Assembly (NCBI RefSeq): GCF_014651115.1
Contig: NZ_BMWG01000001.1
Coordinates: forward strand, 248,001-312,000
Direction of reading: 5' to 3'
Origin: Streptomyces inusitatus
Lineage (GTDB): Bacteria; Actinomycetota; Actinomycetes; Streptomycetales; Streptomycetaceae
Length of the DNA: 64,000 nt
In this document: positions 18,041-26,465 of the stretch, one piece after another
How the letters are laid out: each line of letters opens with the position of its first letter
Position numbering within the stretch: the stretch's first letter is position 1
Notes under the pieces: model-generated
Seen by the model: the letters and a program-made list of their open reading frames with translations, nothing else
Database searches by the model: none
Told to the model about the DNA's origin: nothing
Program-made: the position numbers and the translations under genes

Positions 18041-18493
18041 ATGCCCATCACCACCGCCGCTCCGCGCGCAGAGATCGTCACCGGGTTCGACGTGAGCCTG
18101 TTGCGGACCGGGAGCGGGGAGGCGATGAGTGCGCAGGACCGGACGTGGCCGGGGTTGATGCGGAGGGCGGGGAGGGCGCATCTGGGGATCTGGGAGTTGG
18201 AGGGGTTGGTGGAGAAGGTGGAGCTGTTGGTGTCGGAGCTGGTGACGAATGGGTTTCAGCACGGGCGGGGGGAGACCGTGGAGGTCCGGCTGTGGCGGAC
18301 GGAGGTGTATGTCTGCATGGAGGTGAGCAGTGGCGTCGGGAAGGGGATGCCGTGCGTGCGGGAGGCGGGGCCGATGGAGGAGAGCGGGCGGGGGCTCGGG
18401 CTGGTGGCGGTGGTCGCCGACGCGTGGGGGGTGACGCCCGACGGGGACTGCACCTGGTGCATGGTCGACGTCCCCGCCGCCCCGGCCGGCTGA
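18041..18493 (+). CDS. RsbW-like HATPase (anti-sigma-type ATP-binding protein)
   Basis: 150 aa. It has the GHKL ATPase motifs: LLVSELVTNGFQHG (N box Asn) and ESGRGLGLVAVVADAWG (G boxes). Proteins of this size act as anti-sigma kinases or as ATPase partners in whiJ-type loci. The chosen ATG (MPITTAAPRAEIVTGF) follows AAAGGAC by about 8 nt; further upstream in-frame codons lack an RBS. Divergent from the XRE regulator, so with DUF397 it completes the classic three-part module. Confidence 0.8.
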   Translation: MPITTAAPRAEIVTGFDVSLLRTGSGEAMSAQDRTWPGLMRRAGRAHLGIWELEGLVEKVELLVSELVTNGFQHGRGETVEVRLWRTEVYVCMEVSSGVGKGMPCVREAGPMEESGRGLGLVAVVADAWGVTPDGDCTWCMVDVPAAPAG

Positions 18494-18589
18494 GCCGAAG
18501 CCGGACGGCCACGCAGCGTGATCGGGGCGGGCGCATAAACTGGGGGGAGTGCCGGGTGAGCCGCCCGGCAGGAGGACGGACGGAGCACC

Positions 18590-19603
18590 ATGGCCCTCTC
18601 GATCACCAAGACGCACGGCAGTCTGAATGACATCTTCGTCATCGACGGAGCGCCGACGGACCATTTCGCCGAGGCGGACGTCGCCCGCGCGGTGCGGCTG
18701 CTCTGCGACCGTGAGCAGGGGCTCGGCGGGGACGGCGTCTACTTCGTCGCGGACAACGGGGACGGGAGCGCCGAGGCGTACTTCTACAACCCCGACGGCT
18801 CGGCCTCGCTGCTCTGCGGCAATGGGATGCGCGGCGCGGGACGGCTGCTGCTCGACCGCCATGACGCGCGGAGCGTGGTGCTGCGGACCGGGCCGCACGC
18901 GTTCACCGTACGGGCGGCGGAGACGACCCCGCACGGGGTGCGTCAGGTCTCGGTGGAGCTGCCGCCGGTGGACTTCGCGCCCGGGGAGCCGATCGTGGCG
19001 GGCACGGAGGAGCAGGCGTTCGTGGATCTGCCGCTGCCTCCGTACCACCCGTCGCGGCATGTCTCGGCGGTCGCGGTGCCGAACTCGCACCTGATCACGG
19101 TGGTGGACGACGGTTACGACGAGGCGGAGCTGATCGAGACGGGCGGCCGGGTCGCGGAGACTCCGGCGACGTTCCCGATCGGGGCGAATGTCTCCTTCGT
19201 ACGGCCGCTCGGCGACACCGAGGTGTTCGTACGGACCTTCGAGCGCGGTGCGGGGCTCACCCCGTCCTGCGGCTCGGGTGTGGCGGCCTCGCGGGCGGTG
19301 CTGTCGCGGCTGGGCCGGGTGGCCCCGGAGCAGCCGGTGACGGTGCGGAATCCCGGTGGGGTGGCGCGGAGCTGGATGCGGACGGACGGTGAGCGGTGGC
19401 AGCCGGTGCTGGAGGGGAACGCGACGCTGGTGTACGCCACCGAGCTGGAGCCGGAGGCGCTGCTCGGCGAGGGGCCCGTGGTCTTCGAGGCCTCGTACTT
19501 CACCGCCGAGAACGAGGCTTTCGCGGCGCAGAACGGTGAGAATCTGCGGGTGCTGAAGGAGTCCGGCATCGAGATGGAGCTGAAGAGCCCCGCCGCTCTC
19601 TGA
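18590..19603 (+). CDS. Diaminopimelate epimerase family protein
   Basis: 337 aa, longer than typical DapF (about 275-290). Both catalytic Cys motifs are present: LLCGNGMRGAGR and TPSCGSGVAASRAV, together with FIVDG-like FVIDGAPTDHF and FNPDGS-like FYNPDGSASL. DapF interconverts LL- and meso-diaminopimelate for lysine and peptidoglycan synthesis. In Streptomyces the housekeeping dapF lies elsewhere, so this is probably a paralogue; it is not in an operon with other dap genes. ATG has GGAGGACGGACGGAG upstream. A perfect hairpin terminator follows. Confidence 0.85.
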   Translation: MALSITKTHGSLNDIFVIDGAPTDHFAEADVARAVRLLCDREQGLGGDGVYFVADNGDGSAEAYFYNPDGSASLLCGNGMRGAGRLLLDRHDARSVVLRTGPHAFTVRAAETTPHGVRQVSVELPPVDFAPGEPIVAGTEEQAFVDLPLPPYHPSRHVSAVAVPNSHLITVVDDGYDEAELIETGGRVAETPATFPIGANVSFVRPLGDTEVFVRTFERGAGLTPSCGSGVAASRAVLSRLGRVAPEQPVTVRNPGGVARSWMRTDGERWQPVLEGNATLVYATELEPEALLGEGPVVFEASYFTAENEAFAAQNGENLRVLKESGIEMELKSPAAL

Positions 19604-19624
19604 AACGCGTAGAACCGAAGAAAA

Positions 19625-19657
19625 GGGCGGGCCGTCGGCAAAACCGACGGCCCGCCC
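19625..19657. terminator. Bidirectional hairpin terminator
   Basis: Perfect 14-bp GC-rich stem (GGGCGGGCCGTCGG / CCGACGGCCCGCCC) with a CAAAA loop, between the DapF-like gene and the convergent DUF11 gene; A-tract precedes it on the + strand, giving a U-tract for the minus-strand transcript. Confidence 0.85.
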
Positions 19658-19672
19658 CCATGCTGTGCCGTT

Positions 19673-21790
19673 CTACGGCGTCTTCTTCGTCACCTGGAGG
19701 TCGGCGGTGGGCTCCTCCACCCTGCCGCCGGGGGTCCCCGCGGTGCTGTGGTTGTTGGCCGCCACCGGGTCCCGGGTCACCGAGTGCACGACGGCGGTGT
19801 TGCGGATGTCGCTGCCGTCGCCGGTGTAGTCCGGGTCGAGCTTCACCCTGAACACCCAGGTCACGGATGCCCCGGGAGCAAGGGTGGCCTGCGGTCCGCA
19901 GTCGACCGCGTCGCCCGACATGCACTCGTCGTCGGAGGCCACGAAGGTCAGCGACGAGGGCAGGGTGTCGGTCACCCTGACCTCCTCGGCCTGCGAGGGT
20001 CCGTTGTTGGTGACCGTGACCTGGTAGTCGAAGGACTCACCGGGCGCGATCGGGTCGGTGGTCACCGGCTTCTTGACGATCGCCAGGTCGGCGGAGGGAG
20101 CCGCGACCTGTCCGCCGGGCACGGTGGCCGTGTCGGTGTCGTTCTCGCCGGCCGGGTCGATGTTGTCGGCGGTGACGCGGGCGGTGTTCAGCAGATCACT
20201 GCCGTCGCCCTTGTACGCCGGGTCGATCCGGACGGTGAGGGTGTACTCGATGGTCTCGCCGACCCGCAGCGGGGTGGCCCGGCGGCAGGAGACCGCGAGA
20301 CCGGAGACCGTGCACCCGGCGGGCGAGGACGAGACGTAGGTCAGGCCCGGGGGCAGTTCGTCGGAGAGGCGCACATTGAGCGCGTCGGCCGAGGGTCCGT
20401 TGTTGGTGATGGTGATGCGGTAGTCGAAGGTCTGGCCGGGGATCGGCGCGACCGTGCCGACGGCTTCCTTGGTGACCGCGAGGTCCGCGTACGGCTGGTT
20501 GACCGCGCTGCCGGGGAGTCCGGCGGGCGGGCTGGTGTTGTTCCCGGGCACGGGGTCGGTGGTGTCCGACGTGGCGGTCGCGGTGTTGGCGATGTCCGAG
20601 CCGTCGCCCCGGTAGTTGGGGTCGAGCCGGACGGTGAAGCGCCAGGTTTTGGCCGCCCCGGGCGCGAGGACCGCCTGCGGGCCGCAGGAGACGTTCTGGC
20701 CGGTCGCGGTGCAGCCGTCGGGTGAGGAGACGAAGGCCAGCGGGGTGGGGAGGGTGTCGGCGAGCCGCACGGCCAGGGCCTGCGAGGGGCCGTCGTTGGT
20801 GACGACGACGGTGTACTCGAAGGTCTGTCCGGGCGAGATCGGGGTGCTGGTCGTCGGCCGCTTGATGGTCCAGATGTCGGCCTGCGGCCGGGTGACCCCG
20901 CCGGGCGGCAGCACGGGCGGCGAGGTGTTGTCGGTCGGGTTGGGGTCGGTGGAGTCGGAGGTGGAGGTGGCGGTGTTGCGCAGATTGGTGCCGTCGCCGG
21001 AGTACGCCTCGCTCAGCTTCACCCGGAACACCCAGGACACACTGGCCCCGGGCGGGAGCACGCCGAGCGGACCGCAGGTGACCCGCTGGCCCGCCGCGAC
21101 GCAGGGGTCGGCGGAGGAGACGAAGGTGATCCCGGCGGGCAGATTGTCGGTCGCGGTGACGTTGCGGGCGTCCGAGGGGCCGGTGTTCTGGGTGGTGATC
21201 CGGTACTCGAAGTCCTCGCCGGGCACGATCGGCCCGCTGCCCAGCGCTTCCTTGACGGTGTTGATGTCGGAGACGGGGTCGAAGGGGCCGATCGGGGAGA
21301 CCGGGTCGGTCTTGTTGTTGCCGGGGTCCGGGTCGACCGACTCCGAGGTGCCGGTGGCGGTGTTCCCGAGATCGCTTCCATTGCCCTGGTACGAGGGGCT
21401 GAGCTGGACCACGAAGGTCCAGGTCTTGACCTCGCCCACGCTCAGCTGGGGCTCCGGGCCGCAGGTCACGATCCGTCCGGCGGCGGTGCAGCCGTCGGAG
21501 GAGGAGACGAACTCCAGGCCCTCGGGGAGGGTGTCGGTCGCGGTGACATTGCGCGCCACCGACGGACCGTTGTTCCGGGCGGTCAGGGTGTAGGTGACCA
21601 GTCCGCCCGGGGGCACCGCGGCCGCCACCCCGGGGGCTCTGGCGAGCCGTGTCACCACCTCGGCGGCGGTCGCGGGGGCGACCAGCGGCACCGCGACGGC
21701 GTACCCCGTGCCGGAGCACAGCGTCACCGCGCAGACCAGGGCGGCCACCGCCGCCCTCGCCCCCGGGAGCCGGCGTTTCATCCATCTCAT
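19673..21790 (-). CDS. Secreted DUF11-repeat protein (third of three)
   Basis: 705 aa. Residues 1-43 look like a Sec signal peptide (MKRRL, hydrophobic stretch, AxA sites). Five DUF11 (CARDB-like Ig-fold) repeats follow, each of ~115-125 residues with the repeated elements VTxxNNGPS, VxxTDxLPxGLxFVSS, GCTAxG, CGP and GDGSDxxNTAT. DUF11 proteins build surface adhesins and stalks. There is no sorting signal or membrane anchor; the protein stops at TADLQVTKKTP, which is only the first strand of a sixth repeat. An in-frame ATG at 21781 is an alternative start. It is the last gene of a three-gene minus-strand set. Confidence 0.85.
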   Translation of the reverse strand: MRWMKRRLPGARAAVAALVCAVTLCSGTGYAVAVPLVAPATAAEVVTRLARAPGVAAAVPPGGLVTYTLTARNNGPSVARNVTATDTLPEGLEFVSSSDGCTAAGRIVTCGPEPQLSVGEVKTWTFVVQLSPSYQGNGSDLGNTATGTSESVDPDPGNNKTDPVSPIGPFDPVSDINTVKEALGSGPIVPGEDFEYRITTQNTGPSDARNVTATDNLPAGITFVSSADPCVAAGQRVTCGPLGVLPPGASVSWVFRVKLSEAYSGDGTNLRNTATSTSDSTDPNPTDNTSPPVLPPGGVTRPQADIWTIKRPTTSTPISPGQTFEYTVVVTNDGPSQALAVRLADTLPTPLAFVSSPDGCTATGQNVSCGPQAVLAPGAAKTWRFTVRLDPNYRGDGSDIANTATATSDTTDPVPGNNTSPPAGLPGSAVNQPYADLAVTKEAVGTVAPIPGQTFDYRITITNNGPSADALNVRLSDELPPGLTYVSSSPAGCTVSGLAVSCRRATPLRVGETIEYTLTVRIDPAYKGDGSDLLNTARVTADNIDPAGENDTDTATVPGGQVAAPSADLAIVKKPVTTDPIAPGESFDYQVTVTNNGPSQAEEVRVTDTLPSSLTFVASDDECMSGDAVDCGPQATLAPGASVTWVFRVKLDPDYTGDGSDIRNTAVVHSVTRDPVAANNHSTAGTPGGRVEEPTADLQVTKKTP

Positions 21791-21876
21791 CTGGCATCGA
21801 TTCCGTTCATGATCCGGAGCCGTACACGAACTGTGCGGCTCACCGGCCCTTCGAGCGGCCGAGGTCAGCCAGTCGG

Positions 21877-24015
21877 CTAGTCCGCCCGCTTGGTGAGCAC
21901 CAGATCAGCGGTGGGCGGGGTCACCCGGCCGCCGGGCGGGCCCGACGTACCGCTGTTGTTGGCGCTGTTGGGGTCCTCGGTGGCCGAGCCGACGGTGGCG
22001 GTGTTCCGCAGATTCGAGCCGTCGCCGGAGTAACCGGCGTCCAGCCGTACGCGGAACGTCCAGCTCACCGAGGCTCCGGGAGGGAGGCCCGCGACCGGGC
22101 CGCAGAGCACATTGCGGCCGGTGGCGGTGCAGCTGTCCGAGGAGGAGACGAAGGTCAGCGCCGTCGGCAGCGGATCGCCGATCCGCACCTGACGGGCGGC
22201 CGACGGGCCGTCGTTGGTGACGGTGACCGTGTACTCGAAGGTCTGGCCCGGTGAGACGGGCGCCGTGGTCACCGTCTGTTTCGCCGTCCGCAGATCCGCC
22301 CTGGGGACCGTCACCCCGCCCGGCGGCGGGGCGCCCGCCGAGATGTTGTTGGCGGTGTTGGGGTCGCTGACGTCATGGACGACGGTCATGGTGTTCAGCA
22401 GATCGGAGCCGTCGCCGGTGTACGTGGGGGCGAGCCGCACCCGGATGGTCCAGGAGATGGACCGGCCCGCGGGCAGGCTGCTGTACACCGGGCAGCCGAT
22501 GTTCTGACCGGTCGCGGTGCAGCCGCTGGGCGAGGAGACGAAGGTGAGCCCGGCGGGGAGGGTGTCGGCGATCCGTACGTTGGTGGTGTCCGACGGCCCG
22601 TTGTTCTGCGCCGTGAGCTGGTAGTCGAACTGCTGGCCGGGGGTGATGGGCCCGGTGCCGACACCGGATTTGAGCGCGGCCACATCGGCCCGCGCGGTGA
22701 CGGTGGTGGTCGCCGTCGCCGAGTTGTCCGCGTCGTTGGTGTCGGAGCGGTTCGCCGGGGCGGTGACGGTCGCGGTATTGCTCAGGGTGGTCGGCTGGGC
22801 GGGCGCGGTGCCGGTGATCGTGTACGTGGCGGAGCCGTTGCGCAGCAGATCCACCAGGGTGTCGATGGTGTTGCCGCTGCCGGAGCTCTGCCGGCAGAGG
22901 CTGCCCGCGCTCGCGACGCAGCTCCAGGTCACTCCCGTGAGCCCGGGGACGGTGTCCCTGACGATCGCGCCGGGGACGCCGTTGGCGTCGCTGTTGGAGA
23001 CCGTGACGGTGTACGTCACCTGGCCGCCGCCCGCCGGGACGGTGGCGGGGCTGCCGGTCTTGGTGACCGACAGATTCGCCGGGACGTTGATCTTCAGATC
23101 GCCGATCTCATGGATGTTGGTCGCGCCGCCGGTGCCGCCGGAGAAGCCGACCTTCAGGGTCGACGGCAGGGCGGGCTGATTGGCGATGGTGCTCACGTCG
23201 AAGTCGGTGATCAGTTGGTTCATCGGCGTACCCGGTCCGGTGTCGGACCAGAGCGAGACCAGCAGCCGGCCCGCGCGGGGCATCACGGTGACCCGGACGG
23301 TGCGGTAGTCGCCCCGGCTGCTGGTCTCGACCGTGCCGCCGGGGCCGTTCACGGCGGTGCCGTAGCGGTAGCCGGTGGTCCCGTTGCCGCCGCCGCGCAG
23401 CACGATCCGGTTGGCCTGGCTGCCGGGGCCGCCGTTGCCGACCTGGACGGAGGAGAAGTTGCCGAACTCGTCGACGCCGATGCCGAGGAACGCGCCGGGG
23501 ACGCCCGAGCGGTTGCAGTTGGGCGGACCGCCGCCGCAGGCGTAGCCGAGGCTGCCGCCGGGGGCTCCGGTGCCGTTCGGGGCGGTGCCGTCGGCGAGGA
23601 AGAAGGCGAGGCCGTCGCCGCGCCTGCCGTCGAAGGCGGTGCCGCCGTAGGTGGCGTAGGTGAACTCGGCGACGATGCCGAGGCTGGTGGAGAAGGAGTC
23701 GTTCATCTCCCAGGCCCCGGCCTGGGAACTGGCCGCGCTGGTCAGCCGGAGCCAGCCGCCGGGCTGGAAGGTGGCGGAGCCCACGGCGGTGCCGAGGCTG
23801 CCCACGGCCGAGTCGAAGGGCTCGTGGACGGGGAAGTTCAGCGCGCGGGGCTGCTGTCGCTGCTGCTGGTGGGCGGTGCGGGCGGCGCGGTCCTCGTCGA
23901 GCGCGGTGGCGTACTGGGGCAGCAGGCAGAGCAGCATCCCGCACACCGTGGCCAGGGCGAGCCGCCGGCGGACGCCGACGGCCCCGGCGCGGGCCGATCC
24001 CCGGGTGAATTTCAT
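21877..24015 (-). CDS. Secreted lectin-like and DUF11-repeat protein (second of three)
   Basis: 712 aa from ATG 24015 (SD-like GAGGGT 9 nt upstream; ATG 24030 is also possible). Signal peptide near 1-40. Residues ~65-305 resemble an L-type (legume-like) lectin domain: FDSAVGSLGTAVGSATFQPGGW, DGLAFFLADGT and GVDEFGNFSS. Then come one divergent and two typical DUF11 repeats (LTFVSSPSGCTATGQN, LTFVSSSDSCTATGRN). As in the downstream protein, the chain ends at TADLVLTKRAD, an orphan first strand of a further repeat. A lectin head on an Ig-like stalk suggests binding to an extracellular glycan. Confidence 0.82.
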   Translation of the reverse strand: MKFTRGSARAGAVGVRRRLALATVCGMLLCLLPQYATALDEDRAARTAHQQQRQQPRALNFPVHEPFDSAVGSLGTAVGSATFQPGGWLRLTSAASSQAGAWEMNDSFSTSLGIVAEFTYATYGGTAFDGRRGDGLAFFLADGTAPNGTGAPGGSLGYACGGGPPNCNRSGVPGAFLGIGVDEFGNFSSVQVGNGGPGSQANRIVLRGGGNGTTGYRYGTAVNGPGGTVETSSRGDYRTVRVTVMPRAGRLLVSLWSDTGPGTPMNQLITDFDVSTIANQPALPSTLKVGFSGGTGGATNIHEIGDLKINVPANLSVTKTGSPATVPAGGGQVTYTVTVSNSDANGVPGAIVRDTVPGLTGVTWSCVASAGSLCRQSSGSGNTIDTLVDLLRNGSATYTITGTAPAQPTTLSNTATVTAPANRSDTNDADNSATATTTVTARADVAALKSGVGTGPITPGQQFDYQLTAQNNGPSDTTNVRIADTLPAGLTFVSSPSGCTATGQNIGCPVYSSLPAGRSISWTIRVRLAPTYTGDGSDLLNTMTVVHDVSDPNTANNISAGAPPPGGVTVPRADLRTAKQTVTTAPVSPGQTFEYTVTVTNDGPSAARQVRIGDPLPTALTFVSSSDSCTATGRNVLCGPVAGLPPGASVSWTFRVRLDAGYSGDGSNLRNTATVGSATEDPNSANNSGTSGPPGGRVTPPTADLVLTKRAD

Positions 24016-24063
24016 TCCGCAGACCCTCATCTCGAAAACGGTGGGCAGGGCGGCCGTGCGGGC

Positions 24064-25512
24064 TCAGCGCCGGGTGCTGCGGCGGGCGAGGACCACGAGG
24101 GCGCCGCCGGCGGCCAGCGTCAGCCCGGCGGACCAGGGGAGCCAGCGGGGCAGCTCACGGCCGGTGCTGGGGAGCTGGGGACGGCCGCCGGGGTGGGGGT
24201 GGCCCGGGCCCGTGGGGTCCGTCGGGCGGGGCGGGTGGGTCGGCCGGGACCCGTGCTTGAGATACAGCGGGCCGCCGTCGGGGGCGGTGGTCCCGGACGC
24301 GTTCCGGTTGTTGCCCGGGACCGGGTCGGCGGTGGTGGAGGTCACCGACGCGATGTTGTCGATCTCGGTGCGGTGACCGCCGCCGTGCCCGCCGTCGCCG
24401 CCGCCGTAGCGCGGCGCGTTCTCCCGTACCCGTACGACGATCTCGTACGTCACCGACTCTCCGGCCGGGAGCCGGTCGAGCGGCGGACAGCTCACGGTCC
24501 GGCCGAAACCGCCGGACGGCGCGCAGCCGCCGGGCGAGGAGACGAACCGCAGCTCCTCGGGGAGCGGGTCGGTGACCTGGACGTTCCGGGCGGTGGCCGG
24601 GCCCTTGTTGTGGACCGTGAGGCGGTAGGTGAAGGTCTCGCCGGGGGTGACCGAGTTCCGCCCGTCGGGGAGCAGCGCGGTCTTGCGGAGGGAGAGGTCG
24701 GCCTTGCCCGCGCCGGGCGGCACATGGATGCCGGTGGTCGACGCGGTGTTGTTGGCGGGGTAGGGGTCGGCGGTCTGGGAGTCGACGGCGACGATATTGG
24801 TGATGTCGGAGCCGTCGCCGGTGTAGTCGTCCACGAGGGCGACGGTGATCAGCCAGGTGTGGGTGGCGCCGACGGCGAGCGAGGCCAGCGGGCCGCAGGT
24901 GATGGTCCGGCCCTGGGCGGTGCAGCCGTCCGGGGAGGAGACGAAGGTCAGCTGGGGCGGGAGTTCGTCGGTGATCACGACGTTCACGGCCTGGGAGGGG
25001 CCGTGGTTGAGGGCCGTGATCCGGTAGTCGAAGACTCCGTCCGCGTTGACGGGCCGCTCGGCGCGGGCCGCCCCGGCGGTGGCCGCGGGCGGTTCGACGG
25101 GCCTGGTGACGGGGGCCGGGGCGGCGGCCCCGGGAGCCGCCTCGGGGCTCGCGGCCTGGGCGGTGGCGGCGGGGCCGACCTCGGTGTGGAGCGCGAGGTC
25201 GGCGCGCTCTCCGGGGGCGGCCTTGCTGTCAGGGGTGGGACCGGGAGTGGTCCCTGCGGGCGTCCGCGCGGGCGTCTGTACGGGGAGCTGTACGGGCCTC
25301 AGGGCCGGCGTCGGGTGGGACGACGGGGAGCCGTCGGCCGACGGGGAGGCCGAGGCCGGGGAGGCGGCGGCCGGGGCGTCGGCCCCCGGGGTGGCCGAGG
25401 CGCTCGCGCCCGGGGCCGAGATCAGCGCGCCCGCCGCCAGCACGCAACAGGCGGCGATGACTCCACCGGCCCTGCGCGCTGCCGTCGCGGACCGTCCGTG
25501 GACGCTTCTCAT
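24064..25512 (-). CDS. LPXTG-anchored DUF11 surface protein (first of three)
   Basis: 482 aa. An N-terminal signal peptide (residues ~1-40) is followed by a ~100-residue Pro/Ala/Thr-rich linker, two DUF11 repeats (LTFVSSPDGCTAQGRTITCGP and LRFVSSPGGCAP...), a Pro/Gly-rich stretch and a sortase signal: LPSTG at residues 447-451, a hydrophobic segment and the RRSTRR tail. It should be covalently attached to the cell wall. The start has GGAGG 9 nt upstream. It is the promoter-proximal gene of the set; the next two proteins lack sorting signals, so this one could be the anchor for the others. Confidence 0.87.
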   Translation of the reverse strand: MRSVHGRSATAARRAGGVIAACCVLAAGALISAPGASASATPGADAPAAASPASASPSADGSPSSHPTPALRPVQLPVQTPARTPAGTTPGPTPDSKAAPGERADLALHTEVGPAATAQAASPEAAPGAAAPAPVTRPVEPPAATAGAARAERPVNADGVFDYRITALNHGPSQAVNVVITDELPPQLTFVSSPDGCTAQGRTITCGPLASLAVGATHTWLITVALVDDYTGDGSDITNIVAVDSQTADPYPANNTASTTGIHVPPGAGKADLSLRKTALLPDGRNSVTPGETFTYRLTVHNKGPATARNVQVTDPLPEELRFVSSPGGCAPSGGFGRTVSCPPLDRLPAGESVTYEIVVRVRENAPRYGGGDGGHGGGHRTEIDNIASVTSTTADPVPGNNRNASGTTAPDGGPLYLKHGSRPTHPPRPTDPTGPGHPHPGGRPQLPSTGRELPRWLPWSAGLTLAAGGALVVLARRSTRR

Positions 25513-25650
25513 GCGGGATGCCCTCCGTGCTCACCGGTCGATGATTCACCGAGACCACCACTCCCCACCCCCGCGCCTTTTATCTGATAACCACTCAGAA
25601 TTCCTCATAATGCACTAGCGGCAGCATATGACTTGAATCAGGACATGACA

Positions 25651-25692
25651 GAGGGGCGGGTCCACGGCGTCTCCGCCGCGCGCCCGCCCCTC
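25651..25692 (-). terminator. Hairpin terminator after the ricin-lectin gene
   Basis: 10-bp perfect outer stem (GAGGGGCGGG / CCCGCCCCTC) with a 22-nt partly paired loop, 15 nt past the lectin stop. Confidence 0.55.
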
Positions 25693-25706
25693 ACCCGCTC
25701 ACACGC

Positions 25707-26270
25707 TCAGCCGGCCAACACCGGGAGCCAGACGTCGTTGGTCTCGCCGTCGGCGCTACAGGTGTACTGAATCAGGTTCCGGCCCTGGCCGACGCCGCCC
25801 TCGACGTTGAGACACTTGCCGCTGGACTTGACCACGAGCTGGTAGCCGATGCCCTTGGGCACGAACTTCCACTGCTCGTTGTCGTCGGTGCCGCAGGGCC
25901 ACTGGATGATCCGGGCCCCGTCCTCGTGCGAGGACTCCCGGACGTTGAGGCACTTGCCGCTGTGCTCCGCCTTGAAGCGGTAGTAGCCGCTGCCGGTGGC
26001 CTCCGGCTCCCAGCGCTGGTTCTCCTGGCCGTTGAGGGCCCACTGGACCACCTCGGCCCCGTCGTCGCCCGAAGCCCCCGCGACATCCGCGACCTGCCCC
26101 GGGTCACTGGCCAGCCGAAGCGTCACCAGCTCCGCCGACACGGCCAGCTTCGCCGGACTCGCCGCCCCCGGACTCGCCGCAGCCGGACCCAGCAGACCGA
26201 GAGTCATCGCCGCGCCCGCCATCAGCGCCACCGCGCCCGCCGTCAGAGACCGCCGAGAAGCTGTAGTCAT
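25707..26270 (-). CDS. Secreted ricin-B-type lectin (CBM13-like)
   Basis: 187 aa. ATG 26270 has GGGAGAG 4-5 nt upstream; the extra upstream frame is not used. Residues 1-33 form a signal peptide (RRSLTAGAVALMAGAAMTLG, AAA cleavage region). The rest is one beta-trefoil with three QxW-type repeats: ENQRWEPEATG, NEQWKFVPKG and the final DVWLPVLAG, with KCLNV repeated twice. It should bind galactose- or xylan-like sugars outside the cell. No catalytic domain is attached, which is uncommon for this module in Streptomyces. Separated by a terminator from the DUF11 operon. Confidence 0.85.
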   Translation of the reverse strand: MTTASRRSLTAGAVALMAGAAMTLGLLGPAAASPGAASPAKLAVSAELVTLRLASDPGQVADVAGASGDDGAEVVQWALNGQENQRWEPEATGSGYYRFKAEHSGKCLNVRESSHEDGARIIQWPCGTDDNEQWKFVPKGIGYQLVVKSSGKCLNVEGGVGQGRNLIQYTCSADGETNDVWLPVLAG

Positions 26271-26413
26271 GAACTCTCCCTCGCTCCACGCCATTTCCCG
26301 TGAGGGGATGGCGACTCTCCGTGTTGGCCGGTATGCATTGCCAGCCGCCCGGGCCCGCATGCGCCGATCCCGGCGAATGCTCCATTGGAGTGAATGGGGG
26401 CGTTGCCTTGACA

Positions 26414-26452
26414 CAGAGGCGCCGGGGCGGGAAACCCGCCCGGGCGCCTCTG
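26414..26452 (-). terminator. purA terminator hairpin
   Basis: 18-bp stem with a single mismatch and an AAA loop, starting 14 nt past the purA stop. Confidence 0.8.
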
Positions 26453-26465
26453 GATGGAGCATGAC

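Noticed and set aside
19673..25512. Possible CRISPR-like or satellite repeats from regularly spaced similar segments
   Set aside because: The similarity is between ~360-bp DUF11 coding repeats, diverged at wobble positions; no short identical repeats with unique spacers.
22375..25587. 1070-codon + strand open frame opposite the DUF11 genes
   Set aside because: Gly/Arg/Asp-rich translation that mirrors the repeats on the other strand; no signal peptide or RBS.
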